64,000 bases of DNA. It comes from Dokdonia pacifica. Its GTDB lineage: Bacteria; Bacteroidota; Bacteroidia; Flavobacteriales; Flavobacteriaceae. Within the stretch, counting starts at the first letter, position 1, and each line of letters opens with the position of its first letter. The notes under the pieces were generated by a model. That model was not told the DNA's origin. It saw only the letters and a list, made by a program, of their open reading frames with translations, and ran no database searches. A program made the position numbers and the translations under genes. Location: NCBI RefSeq assembly GCF_900188275.1, contig NZ_FZNY01000006.1, forward strand, positions 310,001-374,000, read 5' to 3'. This document shows positions 1-8,228 of the stretch, piece by piece.

Positions 1-1528
1 CTTTTTCATAACACCAGTTTTCTAATACTTGACTCGGAAGTTCTACAAAATCCCAGTACACAGAAGTGCCAGATAGGCTAGGGTAGGTAGTATTGGCAAG
101 CATTCCGTGTAATCCGTGTCCAAACTCATGGAATAAAGTGGTGACCTCTCCAAAAGTAAGTAAGGAAGGTTTGCTTGGCGTAGAAGGAGTAAAATTACAT
201 ACGTTAGATACATGAGGACGTTCATTAATCCCATCCTTCATCATTTGTGATTTAAAAGATGTCATCCAGGCGCCACCACGTTTTCCTTTACGCGGATGGA
301 AATCTGCATAAAATAAAGAGATAAAATTCCCATCTGCATCTAGTACATGGTATGTTTTTACTTCTTCGTGATATGTATCTACATTAAATACTTCTTCAAA
401 TTGAAGCCCAAATAGTTTTTGAGCTACGGTAAATACACCAGCAATGACATTTTCTAATTTGAAGTACGGTTTTAATTGCTCGTCATCCAGATTAAATAAT
501 TTTTGCTTTAGTTTTTCAGAATAATAAGAACCATCCCATTTTTCTAATTGTTCAATGTTGTCTTCCGCTTTCGCGAAATTTTCTAACTGAGCAAACTCTC
601 GCTGTGCTGCAGGTTTTGCTTTTTCCAATAATGTGTTTAGGAACGCAATGACTTTACTAGGCGTTTCTGCCATACGTTCTTCTAATACAAAATGTGCATG
701 GGTTTCATACCCAAGAAGATTCGCACGTTCATGTCTTAATTGAACAATTTCTAGTACATTTTTTTGATTGTCATGCTCATTTCCTTTAAAAGCTTTGCTT
801 CCAAAAGCAATAGAGAGTTCTTTACGTAATGCTCTATTGGTAGCATATTTCATAAATGGAATATAACTTGGGTAATCTAATGTAATCACCCATCCTTCTT
901 TATCTCTGCTCTTAGCTGCACTTGCAGCGGCTTCTTTAGCGCTTTCTGGTAACCCCTCTAGATCGCTTTCATCTGTAAGATGTAATTCATACGCATTTGT
1001 TTCTGCCAATACATTTTCACCAAACGTAAGTTTTAATTTTGCTAAAGATGCATCTATTTCTCTCAGTCTAGATTTCTTGTCTTCAGCTAAGTTTGCGCCA
1101 TTGCGCGCAAAACTTTTATATCTTTTCTCAAGAAGAGTTTGCGCTTCTACAGATAGCGTAAGAGTATCTTTTTGATCATATACATGCTTTATACGAGCAA
1201 ACAATTGTTCGTTAAGCGTGATGTCATTTCCAAATTCAGAAAGTAATGGAGATACTTCTTGTGCTATTTTTTGAATGTGATCATTCGTTTCGGCACTATT
1301 CAAATTAAAAAATACACTAGAAATACGATCTAATTGTGCCCCTGCATAATCAAGTGCTACAACGGTATTTTCAAATGTAGGTGTATCTGTATTATTTGTA
1401 ATCGTATCTATTTCTTCTCTAGCCATGGTAATGGCTGTTTCAAATGCAGGCTTAAAATGTTCATTTTTAATACTTGAAAAAGGAGCTTCGTTAAAAGGAA
1501 GTAAGAGTGGATTATCAGCTATGTTCAT
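1..1528 (-). CDS. dcp: M3 family metallopeptidase (peptidyl-dipeptidase Dcp / oligopeptidase A type), 3' part cut by window edge
   Basis: Zinc metallopeptidase of the thimet oligopeptidase family (M3), which in bacteria degrades short peptides in the cytoplasm or periplasm. The reading frame begins with ATG at 1526-1528 on the minus strand (MNIADNPLLLPFNEAPF) and stays open for 509 codons to the window edge, so the C-terminus is missing. The zinc motif HEFGH lies near residues 467-471, the place expected for the roughly 680-residue Dcp/OpdA proteins. No signal peptide is visible. An iterated palindrome at 569-578 lies in frame and encodes FAKA. The gene has its own 260-base upstream region and is co-directional with purKE. 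Family assignment is firm; Dcp rather than OpdA is inferred from alignment by eye. Confidence 0.9.
   Translation of the reverse strand, partial: MNIADNPLLLPFNEAPFSSIKNEHFKPAFETAITMAREEIDTITNNTDTPTFENTVVALDYAGAQLDRISSVFFNLNSAETNDHIQKIAQEVSPLLSEFGNDITLNEQLFARIKHVYDQKDTLTLSVEAQTLLEKRYKSFARNGANLAEDKKSRLREIDASLAKLKLTFGENVLAETNAYELHLTDESDLEGLPESAKEAAASAAKSRDKEGWVITLDYPSYIPFMKYATNRALRKELSIAFGSKAFKGNEHDNQKNVLEIVQLRHERANLLGYETHAHFVLEERMAETPSKVIAFLNTLLEKAKPAAQREFAQLENFAKAEDNIEQLEKWDGSYYSEKLKQKLFNLDDEQLKPYFKLENVIAGVFTVAQKLFGLQFEEVFNVDTYHEEVKTYHVLDADGNFISLFYADFHPRKGKRGGAWMTSFKSQMMKDGINERPHVSNVCNFTPSTPSKPSLLTFGEVTTLFHEFGHGLHGMLANTTYPSLSGTSVYWDFVELPSQVLENWCYEK
569..578. repeat. Iterated palindrome, half-extended copy inside dcp
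   Basis: Core TTTCGCGAAA extended on one side only (CCGCTTTCGCGAAATT in plus orientation). Read in the gene's frame it encodes N-F-A-K-A-E. Confidence 0.75.
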
Positions 1529-1764
1529 AATAAGCGGATTTAAAATATAATTTAATTGTGTGTTTCGTCGATGTTTTTGCGTATTTCATCTGTTTTTAGA
1601 TAATGGTAGTCAGACTTTTTCATGAGTTCTGTAGCTACATAATATCTTTGACGTGAGTTTTAGTGAGAATTCCCCAATTCAATGTAAAAACATAAGGTTT
1701 GATACTATTTAGGATGGTTAATAAATACAAATTCAATACCCCAACGTTACATTGATTGATAAAA

Positions 1765-1784
1765 GGCCACTCGGAGGAGTGGTC
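1765..1784 (-). terminator. Intrinsic terminator downstream of purE
   Basis: An 8-bp stem (GGCCACTC/GAGTGGTC, one G-U pair) with a 4-base loop sits 4 bases after the purE stop codon. It is flanked by A and T runs on both sides, so it can act in either direction; on the minus strand it ends the purK-purE transcript. Confidence 0.75.
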
Positions 1785-1788
1785 TTTT

Positions 1789-2268
1789 TTATTTTAGACT
1801 TTTAGCCCCGTCAATCACTTTTTGTTTTAGTTCTTCTTTATAGGTCATAATTCTATCTTGTATTTCAGTATTTGTTGCTCCCAAAATTTGAGCAGCTAGA
1901 ATACCTGCGTTTTGAGCTCCATCTAAAGCTACAGTTGCTACAGGAACACCACCAGGCATTTGTAAGATAGACAATACAGAATCCCATCCATCTATAGAAT
2001 TACGAGATTTTACAGGAACGCCTATAACGGGAAGAGGAGATAATGAAGCAACCATCCCTGGTAAATGAGCAGCACCTCCAGCGCCAGCTATAATAACATT
2101 AATCCCTCTTGTATGTGCATTTTGACCATAATCAAAAAGTTTTTCAGGCGTGCGATGTGCACTTACAATATCTACCTCAGTAGCAATTCCTAAATGTTCA
2201 AGGATATCGATGGCTTTTTGCATAACTGGAAGGTCGCTTGTACTTCCCATAATGATTCCTACTTTCAT
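1789..2268 (-). CDS. purE: N5-carboxyaminoimidazole ribonucleotide mutase PurE
   Basis: Class I PurE converts N5-CAIR to CAIR in cytoplasmic purine synthesis. The 159-residue length is typical. The N-terminal MGSTSDLPVM substrate loop and the GAGGAAHLPGM segment with the later PVIGVP stretch are clear family signatures. The start ATG lies 18 bases after the purK stop, so the two are one purKE operon, and PurE here would take the N5-CAIR made by PurK. A terminator follows directly. Assignment is very secure. Confidence 0.97.
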   Translation of the reverse strand: MKVGIIMGSTSDLPVMQKAIDILEHLGIATEVDIVSAHRTPEKLFDYGQNAHTRGINVIIAGAGGAAHLPGMVASLSPLPVIGVPVKSRNSIDGWDSVLSILQMPGGVPVATVALDGAQNAGILAAQILGATNTEIQDRIMTYKEELKQKVIDGAKSLK

Positions 2269-2286
2269 ATGCTTTTGTATTTTTTA

Positions 2287-3432
2287 TTATTCAGAAATTA
2301 CTTTAATCATCTTTTTGACATCTTCAGCAGTAGCTCTAGCAACACTAATATCTTGGTCTACAATAGTAACATGTCCCATTTTTCTATAAGGGCGTGTTTC
2401 TTTTTTTCCATAAATATGAGCCGTGACACCATCCATTTGCATGATGTTTTCAATGTTTTTATATAAAACTTGCCCTTGGTGATTTTCTTCGCCTACTAAG
2501 TTTACCATCACAGAAGCTACTTTACTAGCGGTTTTCCCTAAGGGCAAATCTAAAATAGCACGGATGTGTTGCTCAAATTGATTTGTATAACTTCCTTCTA
2601 TGCTATAATGTCCACTATTATGTGGTCTAGGTGCAACTTCATTGACTAAAATATCATCATCTTCTGTTTGAAACATTTCAACAGCTAGTAATCCTACATG
2701 TTCAAATGCTTTAGATACTTTTTCGGCAACAGCTCTTGCTTTTTGGGCGACATGGTCATCAATACGAGCAGGACAAATTACATATTCTACTTGATTTGCT
2801 TCCGGATGAAATTCCATCTCAACAACAGGGTAGGTGGTAACAGCACCCGAAGGATTACGAGCTACAATCACAGCAAGTTCATTTTTAAAAGGAATCATCG
2901 CTTCTGCAATGCAGGGTACTTCTGGTAATTTTTCCAAATCTTGAGCCGTACGAACTACGGAAACCCCTTTTCCATCATATCCGCCAGTACAGGATTTCCA
3001 TACAAATGGAAAAGTAGGTGCATCTTCTAGGAGAGCACTCGCAGATGGATATCTTTTAAAAGAAGCTGTTGGAATGTCCTGATCTATATAAAATTGCTTC
3101 TGTATCCCTTTATCTTGAATATTACGCAATGTTTTTGAAGATGGATATACAGTAATCCCTTCTTTTTCTAATGCCTCAAGTGCATCTACATTTACAGACT
3201 CTATCTCAAAAGTAAGTACATCTACTTTACGGCCAAAAGCAACCACAGTATCATAGTCCATAAGACTTCCTTGTTCAAAATAATTACAAGCAATTCTTGA
3301 AGGCGCTTCAGCACTAGGATCTAGTACATAGGTTTGGATATCATATTTTCGAGTGTCATAAAGCATCATTTTGCCTAATTGACCACCACCTAAAATACCT
3401 AATTTAAATTGTGAAGAAAAATAGTTTTTCAT
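2287..3432 (-). CDS. purK: N5-carboxyaminoimidazole ribonucleotide synthase PurK
   Basis: ATP-grasp enzyme that makes N5-CAIR from AIR, bicarbonate and ATP. Its 381 residues show the N-terminal nucleotide-like fold (KLGILGGGQLGKMM, about residues 10-23), the ATP-grasp glycine-rich loop (SCTGGYDGKGV, about 147-157), and the metal and ATP end motif NEVAPRPHNSGHY (about 264-276). It is the first gene of a purK-purE operon. About 75 bases upstream is a TAnnTTTG box, and the leader between box and start carries two inverted repeats (3444-3495). Nothing unusual in the protein. Confidence 0.97.
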   Translation of the reverse strand: MKNYFSSQFKLGILGGGQLGKMMLYDTRKYDIQTYVLDPSAEAPSRIACNYFEQGSLMDYDTVVAFGRKVDVLTFEIESVNVDALEALEKEGITVYPSSKTLRNIQDKGIQKQFYIDQDIPTASFKRYPSASALLEDAPTFPFVWKSCTGGYDGKGVSVVRTAQDLEKLPEVPCIAEAMIPFKNELAVIVARNPSGAVTTYPVVEMEFHPEANQVEYVICPARIDDHVAQKARAVAEKVSKAFEHVGLLAVEMFQTEDDDILVNEVAPRPHNSGHYSIEGSYTNQFEQHIRAILDLPLGKTASKVASVMVNLVGEENHQGQVLYKNIENIMQMDGVTAHIYGKKETRPYRKMGHVTIVDQDISVARATAEDVKKMIKVISE

Positions 3433-3443
3433 AGGAGTACGCT

Positions 3444-3495
3444 CTCAACAATGTTGAGGTTTATGCTGAGCCTGTCGATGCACGACAAGCATAAA
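3444..3495. repeat. Two adjacent inverted repeats in the purK leader
   Basis: CTCAACA (3444-3450) and TGTTGAG (3452-3458) are perfect inverted copies around one base. Next to it TTTATGCT (3460-3467), bulge GAGCC, TGTCG (3473-3477) pair with CGACA (3483-3487) and AGCATAAA (3488-3495). The second element contains GAGCCTGTCGA, a string I recall from dispersed hairpin repeats in many bacteria; that recollection is not checked. It would form a leader hairpin in purKE mRNA. Confidence 0.6.
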
Positions 3496-3506
3496 AAATT
3501 AAAACC

Positions 3507-3514
3507 CAAAAATA
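3507..3514 (-). promoter_or_regulatory. Putative -7 box for purKE
   Basis: TATTTTTG on the minus strand matches the Bacteroidota -7 consensus TAnnTTTG, about 75 bases before the purK start. No clear TTG is seen at the -33 position, so this is tentative. Confidence 0.35.
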
Positions 3515-3596
3515 CAAAAAACCTTGTTTCTAATCTCTTATCTATCTGCCAGAATTTAGAAGCTTTTTAAGAGTTTCTATTTTAAAGAATCCTAAT

Positions 3597-3628
3597 TTGT
3601 GATTTGTAGTTTTCTGGTGGTATCTTTG
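3597..3628 (+). promoter_or_regulatory. Bacteroidota-type promoter for hpt-adk
   Basis: TTG (3597-3599), a 21-base spacer and TATCTTTG (3621-3628) match TTG-N17-23-TAnnTTTG. The start ATG at 3646 follows 17 bases after the box, giving a very short leader. Confidence 0.55.
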
Positions 3629-3645
3629 CGCCTTTGTAAAAGGGT

Positions 3646-4758
3646 ATGAAAACAATACAATTACACGATTTGACTTTTGAGCAGTGTATCTCAAACACAG
3701 AAGTACAGCAAGCTGTAAATGGTGTTGCGGTGCTTATTAATGATGAGTATAAAGATAAACGTCCCGTGTTTTTGACCGTCCTCAATGGTGCTTTTCTTTT
3801 TGCTTCAGAACTTATTAAGAAGTTTGATTGTGAGTGTGAGATGAGTTTTATCAAAGTGGCAAGCTATGATGGACTAGAACAAAGTGACGAGATCTTTACG
3901 GTTATGGGCGCAGAACCTTCTTTAAAAGGTCGTGATGTTGTTGTAATAGAAGATATTGTAGATTCAGGTAATACCATAGAGACGATTATACAAATTCTTG
4001 AACAGGAAGAAGTAGCTTCTTTTAAAATTGCCACCTTATTTTACAAGCCAGAAGCCTATACAAAACCATATACGATAGATTATATAGGCCTAGAAATTGC
4101 AAATGACTTTGTTGTTGGATTTGGACTAGATTATAAAGGACTAGGACGTAATCTTACAGCTATTTATAAACTTAAACAACCACACATGAAGAACCTTGTT
4201 TTATTCGGCCCTCCAGGTGCAGGAAAAGGAACACAAGCAGATGTATTAAAAGAAAAATACGATCTCGTACATATTTCTACTGGAGATGTATTTAGATATA
4301 ATATAAAAAATGCAACCGAATTAGGAACATTGGCAAAATCATATATGGATAAAGGACAATTAGTGCCTGATACCGTGACGATTGATATGTTAAATGCAGA
4401 AGTAGAAAAGAATCCAAATGCAAACGGATTTATTTTTGATGGCTTCCCTAGAACCGAAGCACAAGCAGAAGCATTAGCAACATTACTTGCTTCAAAAAGT
4501 ACCGAAGTTGCTGCTATGGTGGCACTAGAAGTAGATGATGAAGTACTTGTGCAGCGTTTGTTAGAAAGAGGAAAAACATCGGGTAGAGCTGATGATGCTG
4601 ATGAAGCAGTAATCCGTAATCGTATCAAAGTGTATTATGCAGAAACAGCGATCCTTAAAGGATACTATGAGAAGCAAAATAAATACTTTGGAGTAAACGG
4701 TGTAGGAAGTGTTGAGGAGATTACAGCACGTTTAAGTACTGTGATTGATGCGTTATAA
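3646..4758 (+). CDS. adk: Bifunctional hypoxanthine phosphoribosyltransferase - adenylate kinase fusion
   Basis: One 370-residue frame joins two purine enzymes. Residues 1-180 are an HPRT: the PRPP-binding motif VVIEDIVDSGNT lies near 99-110 and LNGAF near 46-50. Residues 181-370 are an adenylate kinase of the short type: P-loop GPPGAGKGT (about 187-195), STGDVFRYNI, DGFPRTEAQAEAL and a short LID (RGKTSGRADDADE). Residue 181 is Met (ATG at 4186), so a separate 190-residue kinase could also start there. HPRT salvages hypoxanthine or guanine and Adk interconverts AMP, ATP and ADP. The fusion is known in Flavobacteriia, where it is usually annotated simply as adenylate kinase. The Bacteroidota promoter sits just upstream; obg follows after 107 bases. 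Confidence 0.95.
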   Translation: MKTIQLHDLTFEQCISNTEVQQAVNGVAVLINDEYKDKRPVFLTVLNGAFLFASELIKKFDCECEMSFIKVASYDGLEQSDEIFTVMGAEPSLKGRDVVVIEDIVDSGNTIETIIQILEQEEVASFKIATLFYKPEAYTKPYTIDYIGLEIANDFVVGFGLDYKGLGRNLTAIYKLKQPHMKNLVLFGPPGAGKGTQADVLKEKYDLVHISTGDVFRYNIKNATELGTLAKSYMDKGQLVPDTVTIDMLNAEVEKNPNANGFIFDGFPRTEAQAEALATLLASKSTEVAAMVALEVDDEVLVQRLLERGKTSGRADDADEAVIRNRIKVYYAETAILKGYYEKQNKYFGVNGVGSVEEITARLSTVIDAL

Positions 4759-4789
4759 GATACATTATTAAGTAATGATATAGGTTTGG

Positions 4790-4809
4790 TACGCTTTCGC
4801 GAAAGCGTA
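4790..4809. repeat. Iterated palindrome, full intergenic copy between hpt-adk and obg
   Basis: Perfect 20-bp palindrome TACGCTTTCGCGAAAGCGTA. The intergenic copies carry the outer TACGC/GCGTA arms that most coding copies lack. Confidence 0.9.
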
Positions 4810-4865
4810 TAATTATAAATTGTAACTCGGGATACAACTTCCCGCCTACGTGAGTATTAGAAAAA

Positions 4866-5867
4866 ATGACTGAAGGAAATTTTGTTGATTATGTGAAAAT
4901 TCATGTTACTTCCGGAAACGGAGGTGCAGGTTCTGCGCATTTACATAGGGAGAAGTTTATTGAAAAAGGTGGCCCAGATGGTGGTGATGGTGGTCGTGGA
5001 GGTCATATTATCATCAAAGGAAATAAAAACCTTTGGACATTATTACATCTTAAATTTAAACGTCATTTACGTGCTGGACATGGGGGTAATGGGGCAAAAT
5101 CTAGATCAACAGGTCATGATGGTCAGGATGAATACATTGAAGTACCACTAGGAACCACACTTAAAGATTCTGAAACTGATAAAGTGATTTTTGAAATCAC
5201 CGAAGATGGACAAGAATTTATCGCCGCCGAAGGAGGAATGGGAGGTCGAGGAAATTGGCACTTTAAAAGTAGTACCAACCAAACACCACGATATGCACAA
5301 TCTGGTATAGATGGTTATGAAGTAAGTCTTACTTTAGAACTTAAAGTGCTGGCAGATGTAGGATTGGTTGGATATCCAAACGTAGGAAAATCTACATTAC
5401 TCGCTGCAATTACAGCCGCAAAGCCTAAAATTGCTAATTATGAGTTTACGACACTTAAACCTAATCTAGGGATTGTACAATACAGAGATTTTAGATCGTT
5501 TGTGATGGCAGATATTCCCGGAATTATAGAAGGCGCAGCCGAAGGAAAAGGAATAGGACACCGATTTTTACGTCATATAGAACGTAATTCTACGTTACTT
5601 TTTATGATTCCCGCCGATGCCGATAGCATTGCTGGACAATATGATGTATTACTTCACGAGTTGCAGAAATATAATCCAGAAATGCTGGATAAATCACGCA
5701 TTATTGCTATTACCAAAAGTGATATGCTAGATGATGAGCTTAAAGCAGAACTTACCGAAGAATTAGATAGAGAATTACCTATTCCTTATTTATTCATCTC
5801 TTCTGTTACACAACAAGGCCTAACAGAACTCAAAGATGCACTTTGGAAGATGCTTAATGAAGAATAG
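4866..5867 (+). CDS. obg: GTPase Obg/CgtA
   Basis: Ribosome-associated GTPase involved in 50S assembly and stress signalling. The 333 residues show the glycine-rich Obg domain (about 1-160, including [12 protein letters not shown]) followed by the G domain with G1 GYPNVGKS (about 168-175), G3 DIPGIIEGA and G4 TKSD. The protein ends shortly after the G domain, so the variable C-terminal extension seen in Firmicutes and proteobacterial Obg is absent, as is common in Bacteroidota. It follows hpt-adk in the same direction with an iterated palindrome in the 107-base gap. Confidence 0.96.
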   Translation: MTEGNFVDYVKIHVTSGNGGAGSAHLHREKFIEKGGPDGGDGGRGGHIIIKGNKNLWTLLHLKFKRHLRAGHGGNGAKSRSTGHDGQDEYIEVPLGTTLKDSETDKVIFEITEDGQEFIAAEGGMGGRGNWHFKSSTNQTPRYAQSGIDGYEVSLTLELKVLADVGLVGYPNVGKSTLLAAITAAKPKIANYEFTTLKPNLGIVQYRDFRSFVMADIPGIIEGAAEGKGIGHRFLRHIERNSTLLFMIPADADSIAGQYDVLLHELQKYNPEMLDKSRIIAITKSDMLDDELKAELTEELDRELPIPYLFISSVTQQGLTELKDALWKMLNEE

Positions 5868-5934
5868 TTAAGAAATCCTAAAATACAATATAACTCAATT
5901 CGTTTTGTTTACATTTAGAGAAAATACGAATGTA

Positions 5935-6459
5935 ATGCGAGTATTATTTTTAATAGGTATAGCCGTTTTTATAACGAGTTGTGGATCTACGTTTGTAGAC
6001 TATGATTATGATGAAAAGGCTTCTTTTGAATCATATAAAACATATCAATATGATTTGCGCGAACCAACGGGACTTTCAGAGTTTGATGAGCGACGTTTTA
6101 TAAAATTCACAGATAGTATTTTGGAAGCAAAAGGATATACCCGTACAGATTATAATAGTCTCTCTATTCTTATTCAAGCTTCAGAGTATGAAACAACCTC
6201 TCGAAATACAATTGGAGTAGGTCTTGGCGGAGGTGGAAGAAATGGAGGCGTTGGTGTGAGTGGAGGAATTCCTATAGGAGGACGTGAGCAACATCAACAA
6301 ATTACATTAGAGTTTTATGATATGGATCATGGCGGAAAACTTGTTTGGCAAGCTATAAGCGAAAGTAATGTAAAGGTGAAATCAACACCAGATCAAAGAG
6401 ATACTTACTTTAAAAAATTGGTCGAAAAAATATTCAAAAAATACCCTCCTAAATCTTAA
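5935..6459 (+). CDS. DUF4136-type lipoprotein
   Basis: Predicted outer-envelope lipoprotein of about 174 residues. The chosen ATG (5935) gives the signal peptide MRVLFLIGIAVFITSC with a lipobox cysteine; an upstream TTG at 5905 only adds ten residues before the signal and is rejected. The mature part starts with a short aspartate/tyrosine-rich segment and a YKTYQYD stretch typical of DUF4136. A glycine-rich loop (GVGLGGGGRNGGVGVSGG) precedes a region of the type FYD...GKLVWQA. Molecular function of the family is unknown. It follows obg after 67 bases and may share its transcript. Confidence 0.75.
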   Translation: MRVLFLIGIAVFITSCGSTFVDYDYDEKASFESYKTYQYDLREPTGLSEFDERRFIKFTDSILEAKGYTRTDYNSLSILIQASEYETTSRNTIGVGLGGGGRNGGVGVSGGIPIGGREQHQQITLEFYDMDHGGKLVWQAISESNVKVKSTPDQRDTYFKKLVEKIFKKYPPKS

Positions 6460-6494
6460 TTTTAATCTAAACCAAGCTTGGCATTATTTTCGTA

Positions 6495-6502
6495 TATATT
6501 TG
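6495..6502 (+). promoter_or_regulatory. Putative -7 box for the TPR protein gene
   Basis: TATATTTG matches TAnnTTTG and lies 17 bases before the ATG at 6520. A TTG at 6478-6480 is only 14 bases upstream of the box, slightly too close for a good -33 element. Confidence 0.45.
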
Positions 6503-6519
6503 CAAAAATTACACATTCT

Positions 6520-7491
6520 ATGAAGTGGATTCTCTTCTTATTGTTATTCCCTATCTGTAGTTTTGCTCAGGTAGATACTTCTAATACCGCTTTCGCGAAA
6601 GCGGAAACCTTTTTTAATAATAAGAAATACACACAAGCAAAACCTATTTTTCAATCCTATCTAAAACAGCATCCTAATGATCTCAAAACACTAGAGTATT
6701 TAGGAGATATTTATGGATATGCCGAAGACTGGGATGAAGCTATAAATTATTACGAGAAGCTAGTAGAACTAGCTCCAAAAGTAGCCAATTACCATTATAA
6801 GTATGGTGGTGTGTTAGGGATGAAAGCACTAGCAATAAGCAAAATAAGAGCTTTGGCTCTTGTAGGTGATATTAAAGAAGCCTTTGTGACCGCAACCGAA
6901 TTAGATCCTACACATATAGAAGCACGCTGGGCATTAGTAGAATTTTATATTCAATTACCTGGAATTATAGGGGGGAGTGAAAGTAAAGCAAAACGCTATG
7001 CTAATGAGCTTTCTAAATTATCTCCAGTAGATGGGTATCTAGCACATGGATATATCGCAGAATATAACGATAAGCCTAAAGACGCAGAGTATAATTATAA
7101 GAAAGCGGTAGCTGTAGGAGGCTCTGTGGTTTGTTATACCAAATTATACGAACATTATGAAAAAAATGATGCCCCAGATAAAGCACTACAAGTACTAGAT
7201 GAGGCACGGAAAAAATACAATTCTGAAAATCGATTACACTACCAATTAGGGAAAATAGCAGGGCAATATGGTATCGGACTTGATCAAGGAATAGAATGTC
7301 TTGATAAATATATCATGAATTATACGCCAGCCGATGGCGTTCCTAAAGATTGGGCGTACTATAGACTTGCGCAGATATATAGGCATAAAATGGAAAAACA
7401 AAAGGCATCTGTTTGGATTTCAAAAGCACTGGAAGATCGTCCTGACTTTAAAGAAGCATTGGCAGAAAAGAAAATTATAGAGTTGCTTTAA
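6520..7491 (+). CDS. Exported tetratricopeptide repeat protein
   Basis: About 323 residues. The ATG at 6520 begins a clean Sec signal peptide (MKWILFLLLFPICSFAQ); an upstream TTG at 6478 would read through the promoter box and is rejected. The mature part contains TPR-like helices (for example YLGDIYGYAEDWDEAINYYEK and a later YHYKYGGVLG segment), so it is probably a periplasmic scaffold. The sequence resembles flavobacterial tetratricopeptide proteins without a known partner. The in-frame palindrome at 6587-6604 encodes AFAKA at the junction between signal peptide and first TPR. It is convergent with the M15 peptidase gene, and the two stop codons overlap. Confidence 0.8.
   Translation: MKWILFLLLFPICSFAQVDTSNTAFAKAETFFNNKKYTQAKPIFQSYLKQHPNDLKTLEYLGDIYGYAEDWDEAINYYEKLVELAPKVANYHYKYGGVLGMKALAISKIRALALVGDIKEAFVTATELDPTHIEARWALVEFYIQLPGIIGGSESKAKRYANELSKLSPVDGYLAHGYIAEYNDKPKDAEYNYKKAVAVGGSVVCYTKLYEHYEKNDAPDKALQVLDEARKKYNSENRLHYQLGKIAGQYGIGLDQGIECLDKYIMNYTPADGVPKDWAYYRLAQIYRHKMEKQKASVWISKALEDRPDFKEALAEKKIIELL
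6587..6604. repeat. Iterated palindrome inside the TPR gene
   Basis: Perfect 18-bp palindrome CCGCTTTCGCGAAAGCGG, read in frame as T-A-F-A-K-A-E. Confidence 0.9.
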
Positions 7492-8228
7492 CCTATTAAA
7501 TATGGATTGATATCCAATATATTTTCTTGAATGTATCGATCAATAAATGCTGAGGTAAGATGCTCACTTCCTAGTAATTTGTTTTCTTGTAATATTACTT
7601 TTATGTCTAATTCTTTATAACTTTTTAAATACGGTATAGATAATGGTGCATAGCTATAATGCCATGGTTCATACTTAAATCCTTTTCTATCTTTTCTATC
7701 TGTATATACTAAGTAAAACCCAAAAGAATTTGCATGTACATCCATCCATTCTTTAAACTTGCAGAAAGGTCCAGTACCGTGAAACTTTGAAGGCACAAGA
7801 ACATCTCCAGTTACTTTTGGTCTACCGTCTATAAGATCGATGTCTGTTCCCCAATGATGTCTAGATGTTCCAGGAATGGTAGAATACGCTATAATCTTTT
7901 GAATCGCTTGAGTAGGAGAGAGCCCGCTTTTGCGAAAACGATTATACTTGCGTTCCCAAATACTATTCTGATGCGCATAATTTCGGTAACTAGACACTAC
8001 TTTAACCTGAATTTTATCTTTTAAAGCAGCAGCTTTTAATCGCTCAAAAGCACTAGCAGCATCAGGGCGTAATTTATATCCTGTTCCAGAAGTTAATACT
8101 GGATTTCCTTTCCCTAATAATTCATTTCCAGAAATTTGATTCTCTGTAATAGATGCATAAAGTTGTACAGGAATTGTAGCGGCGATGCTTCCTAAAATGG
8201 CAGTTTTGGTAAATGTTCTACGATTCAT
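7488..8228 (-). CDS. M15 family D-alanyl-D-alanine carboxypeptidase (VanY-like), Tat signal
   Basis: Peptidoglycan carboxypeptidase of the VanY/M15B family, 246 residues. Zinc-binding signatures are present: SRHHWGTDIDLID supplies the His and Asp ligands and EPWHYSYAP supplies catalytic Glu and the last His. The N-terminus NRRTFTKTAILGSIAATIP is a twin-arginine signal, so the enzyme is probably folded before export to the periplasm, which fits tatA elsewhere in the window. Its start overlaps the stop of the upstream GNAT gene by 4 bases, so the two are translationally coupled. Confidence 0.88.
   Translation of the reverse strand: MNRRTFTKTAILGSIAATIPVQLYASITENQISGNELLGKGNPVLTSGTGYKLRPDAASAFERLKAAALKDKIQVKVVSSYRNYAHQNSIWERKYNRFRKSGLSPTQAIQKIIAYSTIPGTSRHHWGTDIDLIDGRPKVTGDVLVPSKFHGTGPFCKFKEWMDVHANSFGFYLVYTDRKDRKGFKYEPWHYSYAPLSIPYLKSYKELDIKVILQENKLLGSEHLTSAFIDRYIQENILDINPYLIG

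Noticed and set aside
43-234. 63-codon minus-strand frame at the left edge
   Set aside because: It lies inside the M3 peptidase gene in another frame on the same strand, and has no features of its own.
3433-3645. Purine riboswitch upstream of purK
   Set aside because: The leader forms two simple inverted repeats but lacks the three-way junction and conserved loop bases of purine or PRPP riboswitches as far as I can see.
7925-7940. CGCTTTTGCGAAAACG in the M15 gene as a palindrome copy
   Set aside because: Two mismatches to the consensus and no palindromic symmetry, so it was not counted.
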